The position numbers and the translations under genes are program-made. A stretch of 5,619 nt of DNA from Gammaproteobacteria bacterium (GTDB lineage Bacteria; Pseudomonadota; Gammaproteobacteria; UBA9214). The stretch is from the NCBI GenBank assembly GCA_029859555.1, contig JAOUCV010000161.1:1-5619 (forward strand), given 5' to 3'. Each line of letters begins with the position of its first letter. The first letter of the stretch is position 1. The notes beneath the pieces were generated by a model that saw only the letters and a list, made by a program, of their open reading frames with translations, was not told where the DNA came from and made no database searches. Shown piece after piece: positions 1-5,251 of the stretch.

Positions 1-195
1 AATCCGGTGTTCATGCACTCCGACAGAGCCGGCCAGCTGTTTGGCTGCATTCAGTTCGGTGATCTGGCGTTGACCGTAATCCAGGCTCAGGGCATAGCAG
101 TCAAAACCCTGCTGTTTCGCCAGCGCCAGCACGGTGACGGAATCGAGCCCACCGGAGAGCAGTACCACGGCCTTTGGTTTTGTGTGTTTATCCAT
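1..195 (-). CDS. queC: 7-cyano-7-deazaguanine (preQ0) synthase QueC, N-terminal fragment
   Basis: QueC is the ATP-dependent cytoplasmic enzyme that converts 7-carboxy-7-deazaguanine to preQ0, the step after QueE in queuosine synthesis. Only the first 65 codons are inside the window; the gene runs off the left edge, so about two thirds of a usual 220-235-residue protein is missing. The fragment begins [19 protein letters not shown]. The SGGLDS sequence at residues 14-19 is the PP-loop ATP-pyrophosphatase signature, and it is followed by [12 protein letters not shown] (about 36-47), which is strongly conserved in QueC. The ATG at 195-193 is preceded by AAAGG (209-205) at a spacing of 9 bases, an acceptable ribosome binding site. 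The gene lies 135 bases after queE in the same direction. The zinc-binding cysteines expected near the C-terminus cannot be checked. Identification is firm from the motif, the N-terminal sequence and the queE neighbour. Confidence 0.95.
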   Translation of the reverse strand, partial: MDKHTKPKAVVLLSGGLDSVTVLALAKQQGFDCYALSLDYGQRQITELNAAKQLAGSVGVHEHRI

Positions 196-220
196 TCGGG
201 ATTGCCTTTGTCGCTGGCCC

Positions 221-290
221 TGTAGGAGCGGATCTCGTCCGCGATTGTTTTTAGCATCGAAGCAAATCGCGCACGAGATCCGCTCCTACA
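221..290. repeat. REP-like inverted pair (REPIN/BIME type)
   Basis: Two arms of 26 bases lie in opposite orientation, at 221-246 and 265-290, separated by 18 bases. Each begins at its outer end with TGTAGGAGCGGATCTCGT and ends near GCGATT. The arms match at 25 of 26 positions; the single difference is C239 against G272. Each arm also holds its own short palindrome, GCGGA-TCTCG-TCCGC in the left arm, weakened by the mismatch in the right arm. This architecture, and the TGTAGGAGCG start, resembles REP sequences that are dispersed between genes in Pseudomonas and other gammaproteobacteria and are mobilised by RAYT transposases. As RNA the pair could fold into one long hairpin between queE and queC, which might protect the upstream message or reduce read-through. 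There is no U-run, so it is not a classic terminator. That it is multicopy in this genome is inference. Confidence 0.8.
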
Positions 291-342
291 AATGTTTATT
301 AATGGCCTGGTGCAGAGCCACAGATGTTTATTAGTGCCCCGG
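288..342. repeat. Imperfect direct repeat: duplicated queE 3' end
   Basis: Bases 288-310 and 320-342 match at 19 of 23 positions with a 32-base offset. The second copy holds the true end of queE (Pro-Gly-His-stop, stop at 333-331, followed by another TAA). The first copy, read on the minus strand, also spells Pro-Gly-His-stop-stop (codons CCA GGC CAT TAA TAA at 310-296). The differences from the gene copy inside the three sense codons all fall at third positions. The first copy abuts the inner edge of the right REP arm. It is not translated as part of queE, because queE has already stopped and the offset changes the frame. It could be a remnant of a duplicated queE tail, perhaps linked to arrival of the REP pair, or a coincidence. 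Confidence 0.5.
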
Positions 343-981
343 CTTGTTGTTCCACAGGTATTTATGCAACTGCAGCTGCAGGCGCACCGGCAACCGGTCC
401 GCCAGCATCCACTCGGCCAGTTCCCTGGCATCCTGCTGATTATGCGCCGGTGAGAGCAATATCTCGCAGCGCTCATTCAGTGTGTACTCTGCAATCTTTT
501 GTTTCGCCCACTGGTAGTCTGCCTGGCTGCAGATAACAAATTTAAGCTGGTCATGTGCCTGCAGCTGATCGATATTTTCATACCGGTTACGTTCAAGCTC
601 ACCGGAATCCGGCGTCTTCAAGTCCATCACTCGAATGACCCGCGGATCGGTTTCTGAAACATCCAGCGCACCACTGGTTTCCAGTGACACCGTATAGCCG
701 GCATCGCATAGCCGCGCCAGTAACGGCAGGCAGTTCTTCTGCGCCAGCGGCTCCCCGCCCGTCACTGTGACATGGTGGGACCGGTGTACGGATACCTGCT
801 GCAGGATCTCGTCCAGCAGCATCCACTCGCCGCCCTGGAAGGCGTATTCGGTATCGCAGTAGCCGCAACGCAACGGGCAACCGGTGAGGCGCACAAACAC
901 CGTTGGCAGACCGACCAGCGTCGATTCTCCCTGCAGGGAATAAAATATTTCGGTGATGCGCAAGCGGGTGGAATCTGACAT
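331..981 (-). CDS. queE: 7-carboxy-7-deazaguanine synthase QueE (radical SAM)
   Basis: This 216-residue protein is complete and close to the E. coli length of 223. It is a cytoplasmic radical SAM enzyme that contracts the ring of 6-carboxytetrahydropterin to 7-carboxy-7-deazaguanine, using a [4Fe-4S] cluster, S-adenosylmethionine and magnesium. The cluster motif CPLRCGYC holds C35, C39 and C42, the canonical CX3CX2C. It is followed by DTEYAF. The N-terminal FYSLQGES (13-20) matches the conserved QGEG-type motif, and VTGGEPL (73-79) is the SAM-binding GGEP motif. QLKFVI (145-150) and the C-terminal LQLHKYLW are also family-like. The ATG at 981-979 has no Shine-Dalgarno sequence, and a TATAAT stands only 11 bases upstream, so the message may start almost at the ATG. 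No better start is visible downstream, since the N-terminal strand would be lost. The gene follows cpoB by 78 bases and precedes queC. Confidence 0.97.
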   Translation of the reverse strand: MSDSTRLRITEIFYSLQGESTLVGLPTVFVRLTGCPLRCGYCDTEYAFQGGEWMLLDEILQQVSVHRSHHVTVTGGEPLAQKNCLPLLARLCDAGYTVSLETSGALDVSETDPRVIRVMDLKTPDSGELERNRYENIDQLQAHDQLKFVICSQADYQWAKQKIAEYTLNERCEILLSPAHNQQDARELAEWMLADRLPVRLQLQLHKYLWNNKPGH

Positions 982-992
982 GACGGGATGGA

Positions 993-998
993 ATTATA
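993..998 (-). promoter_or_regulatory. Possible -10 box upstream of queE
   Basis: The minus strand reads a perfect TATAAT at 998-993. Eleven bases separate it from the queE ATG, so a transcript starting 6-9 bases downstream would have a leader of only a few bases. The positions 16-18 bases upstream of it read GCTATC, CGCTAT or GCGCTA, none of which resembles TTGACA, and there is no extended -10 TG. The hexamer sits directly beside the 1003-1033 hairpin. The call rests on one hexamer and is weak. Confidence 0.3.
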
Positions 999-1002
999 CT
1001 GT

Positions 1003-1033
1003 GCAAGACGGGCAGATAGCGCGCCCGTCTTGC
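1003..1033 (-). terminator. Strong hairpin between cpoB and queE, possible terminator or attenuator
   Basis: GCAAGACGGGC at 1003-1013 is the exact reverse complement of 1023-1033, giving an 11-bp GC-rich perfect stem with a 9-base loop. It begins 27 bases after the cpoB stop, where a terminator of the tol-pal-cpoB transcript would be expected. Neither side carries a run of T, so it is not a textbook intrinsic terminator. It could instead stabilise the 3' end of the tol message or only weaken read-through into queE. Confidence 0.4.
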
Positions 1034-1059
1034 CTTGTCCGGATAAAACAGCCTAGTGG

Positions 1060-1890
1060 TTAATGACCTTCAGCCTTCATCTTCTTCAGCCGGTCGCCGG
1101 CAAGGCGCGCCGCAGTGGAACCGGGATATTCAGACACCACCGCCTGCAGTGATTGCCGCGCCTGTTTCCAGTCTTTTTTCTCGTAATAGATATAGCCGGT
1201 CTTGAGGCGGCTGTCTGCTGCCTTGGGGCTGTTCGGATACTGCACAACCAGCCCATTGAAAGTCGCCAGCGCCTGGTCAAAATCACGCGTCACGTAGTAC
1301 GTCTCACCGAGCCAGTAACTGGCATTATCGGCATAGCTGCTACCCGGGTAATTGACCAGAAACCGGTTAAACGCCCCGGCGGCTTCCACATAACGGCCTT
1401 CCCTGAGCACGGCCAGGCCGTTGTCATAGGCCTCACGCTCGCCCGCTCGCACTGGCTGTGGCGATGGCGTGATCGTTGCGGCACCGGGTGGACGTGCCAT
1501 CGGTGGCGGGTTCAACGGATCAGTGCCGCCCGGTGCGGACATAACCGGCGGGGGTGCCAGCGGTGGTGTCACTGCGGCCGGCATACCCGGTGCACCGGAT
1601 TCGAGTTGCTGCAGACGCCGGTCGATGTCCAGGTACTGCTCACGTGAACGGCGCTGCATATCCGTTAGTGTATGTGTCTGCACCTCGATATCGCCACGCA
1701 GTTGCTGAATGTCACGCTGCATCTGTTCGACCCGGTTGAGCATATCCAGCAGCCCGCGGGAATCCAGCTTGCGCTCGATACTGTCGAGACGATCACTGGT
1801 TGAGGCGGCGACTGCCGTCTGCAGCGATACTGCCGTGACAGCTGACAGCAGCACGACGGCTGCAACAGAACGTTTTACCGATAAGATCAT
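1060..1890 (-). CDS. cpoB: Cell division coordinator CpoB (YbgF), periplasmic TPR protein
   Basis: This 276-residue protein is a CpoB/YbgF homologue (263 residues in E. coli). In E. coli CpoB sits in the periplasm at the septum, binds TolA and PBP1B, and coordinates peptidoglycan synthesis with outer-membrane constriction. Residues 1-28 form a Sec signal peptide: MILSVKR, then a hydrophobic stretch, with cleavage likely after TAVA. Residues about 31-97 are a charged heptad-rich coiled coil (RLDSIERKLD through RRLQQLES), the trimerisation region. A Pro/Ala/Gly-rich linker follows at about 99-148. The C-terminal 150-270 region holds TPR-type repeats, seen in AYDNGLAVLREGRYVEAAGA, YPGSSYADNASYWLGETYY and YPNSPKAADSRLKTGYIYY. 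The ATG at 1890-1888 has GGGAA upstream (1903-1899) and starts 24 bases after the pal stop, so it is probably cotranscribed with pal. The start is supported by the well-formed signal peptide. Confidence 0.95.
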   Translation of the reverse strand: MILSVKRSVAAVVLLSAVTAVSLQTAVAASTSDRLDSIERKLDSRGLLDMLNRVEQMQRDIQQLRGDIEVQTHTLTDMQRRSREQYLDIDRRLQQLESGAPGMPAAVTPPLAPPPVMSAPGGTDPLNPPPMARPPGAATITPSPQPVRAGEREAYDNGLAVLREGRYVEAAGAFNRFLVNYPGSSYADNASYWLGETYYVTRDFDQALATFNGLVVQYPNSPKAADSRLKTGYIYYEKKDWKQARQSLQAVVSEYPGSTAARLAGDRLKKMKAEGH

Positions 1891-1914
1891 TGGCTTTATT
1901 CCCGCTACAACAGT

Positions 1915-2439
1915 TTAGTAAAGCAGTTCAACGCGACGGTTCAAACGCCAGGCCGCTTCACTGTTGCCATCGGCTGCCGATTTCTCTTCACCGTAGCTGA
2001 CAACCGTAATCTGCTCGGGCGCAACACCGTTCAGCTCCAGTACACGCTGTATAGAAAGCGCACGCCGGTCGCCCAGTGCGATGTTGTACTCGCGTGAACC
2101 ACGCTCATCCGTGTGACCTTCGAGGGTGACATGTACCGTCGGGTTGGCCACCAGGAAACCGGCATGGTGAACCAGCAGGTCCTGTCCGTCCATGGTGATC
2201 TCGGCGCTGTCATATTCAAAGTAGATAACGCGTTGTGCCAGCGGGCTGTTCGGATCATCCAGCGAGTAATTGCTGAAACTGCTGCTGCCGGCGGCACCAC
2301 TGCTTACCGCACTGCCATCAGCCGACGTACCCCTGTCTTCGATAGAGACCGGACCTTCCTGTTTGTCGCCGGTTGAACTACAGGCTGCCATCACTGCAAC
2401 CATCAGCACCAACATCACTCTGCTCAACTTGAATTTCAT
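1915..2439 (-). CDS. pal: Peptidoglycan-associated lipoprotein Pal (OprL-type)
   Basis: This 174-residue protein has the usual Pal length (173 in E. coli). Pal is anchored in the outer-membrane inner leaflet by lipid, binds peptidoglycan and cycles between TolB-bound and wall-bound states to pull the outer membrane in at division. Residues 1-19 are a lipoprotein signal peptide ending VMAAC, with C20 as the lipidated cysteine. Position +2 is Ser, consistent with export to the outer membrane. A Ser/Gly-rich tether runs about 30-58. The OmpA-like domain covers about 70-174: VIYFEYDSAEI (71-81), then GHTDERGSREYN (108-119) and LGDRRA (122-127). D111 and R126 fit the residues that hold diaminopimelate in this family. 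The C-terminus LNRRVELLY matches the Pal ending. The start is fixed by GGGAG at 2451-2447, seven bases before ATG, the best ribosome binding site in the window. Confidence 0.97.
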   Translation of the reverse strand: MKFKLSRVMLVLMVAVMAACSSTGDKQEGPVSIEDRGTSADGSAVSSGAAGSSSFSNYSLDDPNSPLAQRVIYFEYDSAEITMDGQDLLVHHAGFLVANPTVHVTLEGHTDERGSREYNIALGDRRALSIQRVLELNGVAPEQITVVSYGEEKSAADGNSEAAWRLNRRVELLY

Positions 2440-2446
2440 AATTTAA

Positions 2447-2451
2447 CTCCC
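2447..2451 (-). promoter_or_regulatory. Ribosome binding site of pal
   Basis: The minus strand reads GGGAG, then seven bases (TTAAATT), then the pal ATG. This is a near-ideal Shine-Dalgarno, clearly stronger than the sites in front of tolR, tolA, cpoB and queE. It fits the need for Pal in large molar excess over the other Tol proteins, which is known in E. coli; the link is inference. Confidence 0.7.
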
Positions 2452-2503
2452 GATTTTCGATTCATGTAGCCGCTAAACATACAGACTTTACTTGCCCCGC
2501 ATC

Positions 2504-3799
2504 TTACTTGTCGAAGGGTGACCATACCGGCTCACGCACATTACCTGCCTGCAACGACAGCCGCTGACGAAAACGCCCGTCTACCGACACCGCCGACAGC
2601 ACTTCCCGGTTACCCGCGCGGGTGGCATAGATAATCATGCTGCCATTCGGCGAGAAACTCGGTGACTCGTCCAGCGGGCCATCGGTTAATGTCCGCAGCA
2701 AGCCGCTATCCAGGTCCAGCACCGCGATGCGGTAATTGCCATTATTGCCGTGCACCATAGCAATTTTACGCCCGTCCGGCGAGACATCCGCGCCAGCATT
2801 GTATTTCCCTTCAAATGTCAGGCGCTGGGCCTTGCCACCCCCCACGGGGACGCGGTACAGCTGCGCCGCACCGCCACGATCCGAGGTAAAAATGATGCTT
2901 CTTGCGTCCGGCGTCCAGACCGGCTCGGTATCAATGGCCGAACTGCTGGTGAGCCGGCGCAGAGTGCCGCTTGAAACATCCATGATATAGATTTCAGGGT
3001 TACCGTCGCGCGACAGCGTCAGCGCCAGCTGACGACCATTCGGCGACCAGGACGGCGCGCCGTTAATGCCCTTGAAGGCAGCCAGCTTGCGACGCGAGCC
3101 GCTGGCCACCTCCTGGATATAGATCTCGGCCAGCTTCTTCTCGAACGAGACATAGGCGATCTGCCGGCCATCCGGCGACCAGGACGGCGACATCAGCGGC
3201 TGGTTTGACGTCAGGATGGTCTGCGGGTTGTAGCCGTCAGAATCAGCCACCAGCAGGGTATAGCTCTTGTTTTTGCTGCTGCCGCTGCTGGTCACATAGG
3301 CAATTTGAGTGTTAAACGCACCTTTCTCACCGGTAAGTTTTTCATAGATCAGGTCACTGATATGGTGTGCGACCCGGCGCAGGTCTTCACGGCTGGTCGG
3401 AAAGCTTGAACCAATCAGCTGCTTGCCGCGAATAATGTCATAGAGCTCGAACTGCACATTAAAGGTGCCGTCGGCGTTCCCGCTCACCTTGCCAATCACC
3501 AGGTCATCGACCTTCACCATGCGCCAGTTCTGAAACTGCACCTGGTCACCCTCGGTGGGATGTGCAATCAGGTCACGGTCCGCCAGGGTTTCAATGCGAC
3601 CACTGCGATTGAGGTCGGCACTGATGATGGCGGCCAGGTTTTCCGGTGCTGCTGCGGTGTTGCCGCTCCAGCCAAACGGCACTACGGCAACCGGGATCGC
3701 CCCTTCCATGCCCTGGGTAATCTCGATAGTGAGTGCTGCACGCAGCGGGTTACTTGCCAGCAACAGAAGCAAAAAAATCCAACGATAGTATCTATTCAT
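2504..3799 (-). CDS. tolB: Tol-Pal system periplasmic beta-propeller protein TolB
   Basis: TolB binds Pal in a way that excludes Pal from peptidoglycan, and is itself pulled on by the C-terminal domain of TolA. From the ATG at 3799 it has 431 residues (430 in E. coli). The reading frame is open further up to a TTG at 3832, but that would put eleven extra residues before the signal peptide and has no ribosome site. The ATG has AAAAGGGAAG upstream, though about 12 bases away. Residues 1-21 (MNRYYRWIFLLLLLASNPLRA) are a Sec signal peptide cleaved before ALTIEI, the short N-terminal segment that in E. coli is the TolA-binding box. The N-terminal alpha/beta domain extends to about 160. The C-terminal six-bladed propeller shows repeated WSPDGR/WSPNGR/WTPDAR/VSPDGR/FSPNGS motifs, each followed by a hydrophobic strand and a YIM- or LYRV-type strand. 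It ends WSPFDK. The gene lies 64 bases before pal. Confidence 0.96.
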   Translation of the reverse strand: MNRYYRWIFLLLLLASNPLRAALTIEITQGMEGAIPVAVVPFGWSGNTAAAPENLAAIISADLNRSGRIETLADRDLIAHPTEGDQVQFQNWRMVKVDDLVIGKVSGNADGTFNVQFELYDIIRGKQLIGSSFPTSREDLRRVAHHISDLIYEKLTGEKGAFNTQIAYVTSSGSSKNKSYTLLVADSDGYNPQTILTSNQPLMSPSWSPDGRQIAYVSFEKKLAEIYIQEVASGSRRKLAAFKGINGAPSWSPNGRQLALTLSRDGNPEIYIMDVSSGTLRRLTSSSAIDTEPVWTPDARSIIFTSDRGGAAQLYRVPVGGGKAQRLTFEGKYNAGADVSPDGRKIAMVHGNNGNYRIAVLDLDSGLLRTLTDGPLDESPSFSPNGSMIIYATRAGNREVLSAVSVDGRFRQRLSLQAGNVREPVWSPFDK

Positions 3800-3811
3800 A
3801 ACAGCTGATAT

Positions 3812-3821
3812 CTTCCCTTTT
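3812..3821 (-). promoter_or_regulatory. Ribosome binding site of tolB, decides the start
   Basis: The minus strand reads AAAAGGGAAG at 3821-3812. It ends 12 bases before the ATG at 3799, slightly far for an ideal site. It lies inside the extension that would be translated if TTG 3832 were used, which argues that the real start is the ATG. Confidence 0.5.
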
Positions 3822-3832
3822 AATCCACACAA

Positions 3833-3863
3833 CTTGTCAATTCATCACAAGCCGACAGCTTGT
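3833..3863 (-). other. Overlapping short inverted repeats between tolA and tolB
   Basis: ACAAGC at 3847-3852 pairs with GCTTGT at 3858-3863 (6-bp stem, 5-base loop). The same 3847-3851 segment can instead pair with CTTGT at 3833-3837 (5-bp stem, 9-base loop). The two hairpins exclude each other, as in a small switch. Both stems are short and neither is followed by a T-run, so a regulatory role is only a possibility. Confidence 0.25.
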
Positions 3864-3879
3864 AACTCTCGAAATCCAG

Positions 3880-4776
3880 TCAGTCCGGCACAAACCTGAA
3901 GTTAATTTCACGAAAATATTTAAACATCGCCGGGTCGTCCGGCAAGGGTAAAGGCGATGCCTTCAACACGGCTGTTTCAACAGAGCGGTCAAACAGGGTA
4001 TCACCACTGCTCTGCACAACCTGGGCACTCACCACCTCACCACCCGGAATCAATTTTACCTGTATTACGCAGCTCAAACCCGGCGGGCTACCGGCGGGAC
4101 GCAACCAGCTGTTCTGCACCTTCTGCTGAATATAAGGTATGAACTGCGACAACGCGCTTTCAGCACGTGCCTGCGCCGCCTCTTCCGCCAGCTGTGCCTG
4201 CAACGCCTGCTCGGCCTGTTGCTGGCGCAGCGCCTCGGCCTTGCGCTGCTTTTCCTGTTCCGCCTTCTTGTTGCGTTCGGCCTCGGCCTTGCGCTGTTTC
4301 TCCTGCTCCGCCTTCTTGTTGCGCTCGGCCTCGGCCTTGCGCTGTTTCTCCTGCTCCGCCTTCTTGTTGCGCTCGGCCTCGGCCTTGCGCTGCTTTTCCT
4401 GCTCGGCCTTCTTGTTGCGTTCGGTCTCGGCCTTGCGCTGCTTCTCCTGCTCTGCCTTCTTGTTGCGATCGGCTTCAAGCTTGCGCTGCTTTTCCTGCTC
4501 GGCTTGTTTCTTGCGTTCGTCTTCTGCCTTGCGCTGCTTCTCCTGCTCCTGTTTGCGTTTCTGATCTTCTATACGCTGCTGCTCTGCCTTCTTCTGCGCT
4601 TCCATCTCGCGCACCTTCGTCATATCAACCAGCTCGGCCTGAATCGGTTTGTTGGTCCCGGGCTTAACAGCATCCGGTGTCCAGTCCAGGCTGAATACCA
4701 GCAACAGCAACAGCCCCACGTGCATCAACACCGCATACATCACGGCACGGGGGTTTTCGCGCACAGCTTGCCACAT
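3880..4776 (-). CDS. tolA: Tol-Pal inner-membrane energy transducer TolA
   Basis: This 298-residue protein is shorter than E. coli TolA (421). TolA is anchored in the inner membrane with TolQR and reaches through the periplasm to TolB and Pal. Domain I is a cytoplasmic WQAVRENPRA segment and a membrane helix at about 12-30, with the SH-type position replaced by MHVGLLLL. Domain II (about 45-213) contains no Pro or Gly and is dominated by Lys, Glu, Arg, Gln and Ala. Residues about 76-188 are tandem copies of a 16-residue unit, KKAEQEKQRKAEAERN, pointing to a long single alpha-helix. Domain III (about 206-298) is the TonB-like C-terminal domain: IPYIQQKVQNSW, a central CVIQVKLIPGGEV strand, SSGDTLFDRSVETAV and the final INFRFVPD. 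It has one cysteine, C236, whereas E. coli domain III has a disulfide pair. The ATG is 8 bases after the tolR stop with a poor ribosome site, suggesting translational coupling. Confidence 0.96.
   Translation of the reverse strand: MWQAVRENPRAVMYAVLMHVGLLLLLVFSLDWTPDAVKPGTNKPIQAELVDMTKVREMEAQKKAEQQRIEDQKRKQEQEKQRKAEDERKKQAEQEKQRKLEADRNKKAEQEKQRKAETERNKKAEQEKQRKAEAERNKKAEQEKQRKAEAERNKKAEQEKQRKAEAERNKKAEQEKQRKAEALRQQQAEQALQAQLAEEAAQARAESALSQFIPYIQQKVQNSWLRPAGSPPGLSCVIQVKLIPGGEVVSAQVVQSSGDTLFDRSVETAVLKASPLPLPDDPAMFKYFREINFRFVPD
4215..4550 (-). repeat. 48-bp tandem repeats inside tolA (seven copies)
   Basis: Seven units of 48 bases run in phase with units starting at 4215, 4263, 4311, 4359, 4407, 4455 and 4503. 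Each encodes one 16-residue block of the TolA helix. The units at 4263 and 4311 differ at a single base, and the one at 4359 differs from 4311 at four or fewer. The outer copies (4215, 4455, 4503) are more diverged. The gradient, with near-identical copies in the middle, is what recent unequal exchange or replication slippage would leave. The unit is a multiple of three, so copy number can change without breaking the frame. Confidence 0.9.
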
Positions 4777-4784
4777 AGTCCGGT

Positions 4785-5210
4785 CTACTGCTCCGGTGGT
4801 TCCGTGACCAGCCCCACGTTGGGTGCGCCCGCCTGCTGCAACAGCACCATGGCAGAAACAACCGCACCGTAATCGACCGCGTGATCACCGCGCACCAGCA
4901 CCGATTTTTTCGGCTGACGCCTTAGCACGGCTGCCACCGTCTGCACCAGGTCTTCCTCTGTAATGACATCATCCGGCGATTCGCCCACGTTCAGATACAG
5001 GCTTCCGCCCGCATCGACACTCACCACCAGCGGTTCGTTATCCGGATCATCGATCGGTTCGGCAGACGCCTCGGGCAGGTCGACCTTGACCCCCTGCGTC
5101 AGCAACGGCGCCGTGATCATGAAGATGACCAGCATCACCAGCATCACGTCGATATACGGCACGACGTTGATCTCGGCCATGGGTCGTTTACGGGTACGAT
5201 GACGGGCCAT
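4785..5210 (-). CDS. tolR: Tol-Pal system protein TolR (ExbD family)
   Basis: This 141-residue protein is complete (142 in E. coli). TolR is an inner-membrane protein with one N-terminal helix and a periplasmic domain. With TolQ it forms the proton channel and motor that energises TolA. The N-terminus MARHRTRKRPMAEINVVPYI is basic, giving a cytoplasmic N-terminus by the positive-inside rule. A membrane helix follows at about 19-38, containing D21 in the IDVMLVMLVIFM motif. This is the conserved aspartate (D23 in E. coli) that carries the proton. The motif TQGVKVDLPEA then begins the periplasmic ExbD-type domain, which ends in a conserved VGLVTEP. The ATG at 5210-5208 has only a weak AAAGA upstream; M11 is an alternative start but would lose the basic tail that TolR homologues have. 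The gene follows tolQ by 41 bases and leads into tolA by 8. Confidence 0.97.
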   Translation of the reverse strand: MARHRTRKRPMAEINVVPYIDVMLVMLVIFMITAPLLTQGVKVDLPEASAEPIDDPDNEPLVVSVDAGGSLYLNVGESPDDVITEEDLVQTVAAVLRRQPKKSVLVRGDHAVDYGAVVSAMVLLQQAGAPNVGLVTEPPEQ

Positions 5211-5251
5211 TATCTTTATATACAGCGATATTTGCAGTTAACCGGCAACAA

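Noticed and set aside
87..476. 129-residue minus-strand frame that spans the queE end, the REP pair and the queC start
   Set aside because: It overlaps two well-identified genes out of frame and owes its length to a lack of stops in GC-rich sequence.
599..1006. 135-residue minus-strand frame overlapping queE
   Set aside because: It is a different frame over a clear radical SAM gene, and its product is Arg/Pro-rich with no recognisable domain.
2440..2503. Separate promoter for pal (TATGTT near 2480)
   Set aside because: No matching -35 sequence at a suitable distance. A pal promoter is known in other species but is not supported here.
4074..4478. Arg/Ser-rich minus-strand frame within tolA
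   Set aside because: It is a frame-shifted reading of the same repeats, with no independent start or homology.
4215..4550. Possible CRISPR array because of regular repeats
   Set aside because: The repeats are contiguous with no unique spacers, are in frame with tolA, and encode a known low-complexity helix.
4139..4872. Long stop-free frames on the plus strand opposite tolA (4139-4564, 4167-4667 and 4219-4872), one giving a Leu-rich, membrane-like protein of 217 residues
   Set aside because: They follow from the repeated Lys/Glu/Arg codons of tolA read backwards. The pattern is periodic with the same 48-base unit, and no ribosome site or family resemblance is seen. tolA is the certain gene here.
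5211..5251. TATATA-like -10 box in the tolQ-tolR gap
   Set aside because: The only upstream TTG-type hexamer gives a spacing of about 20 bases, and the genes are expected to be cotranscribed, so AT-rich chance sequence is more likely.
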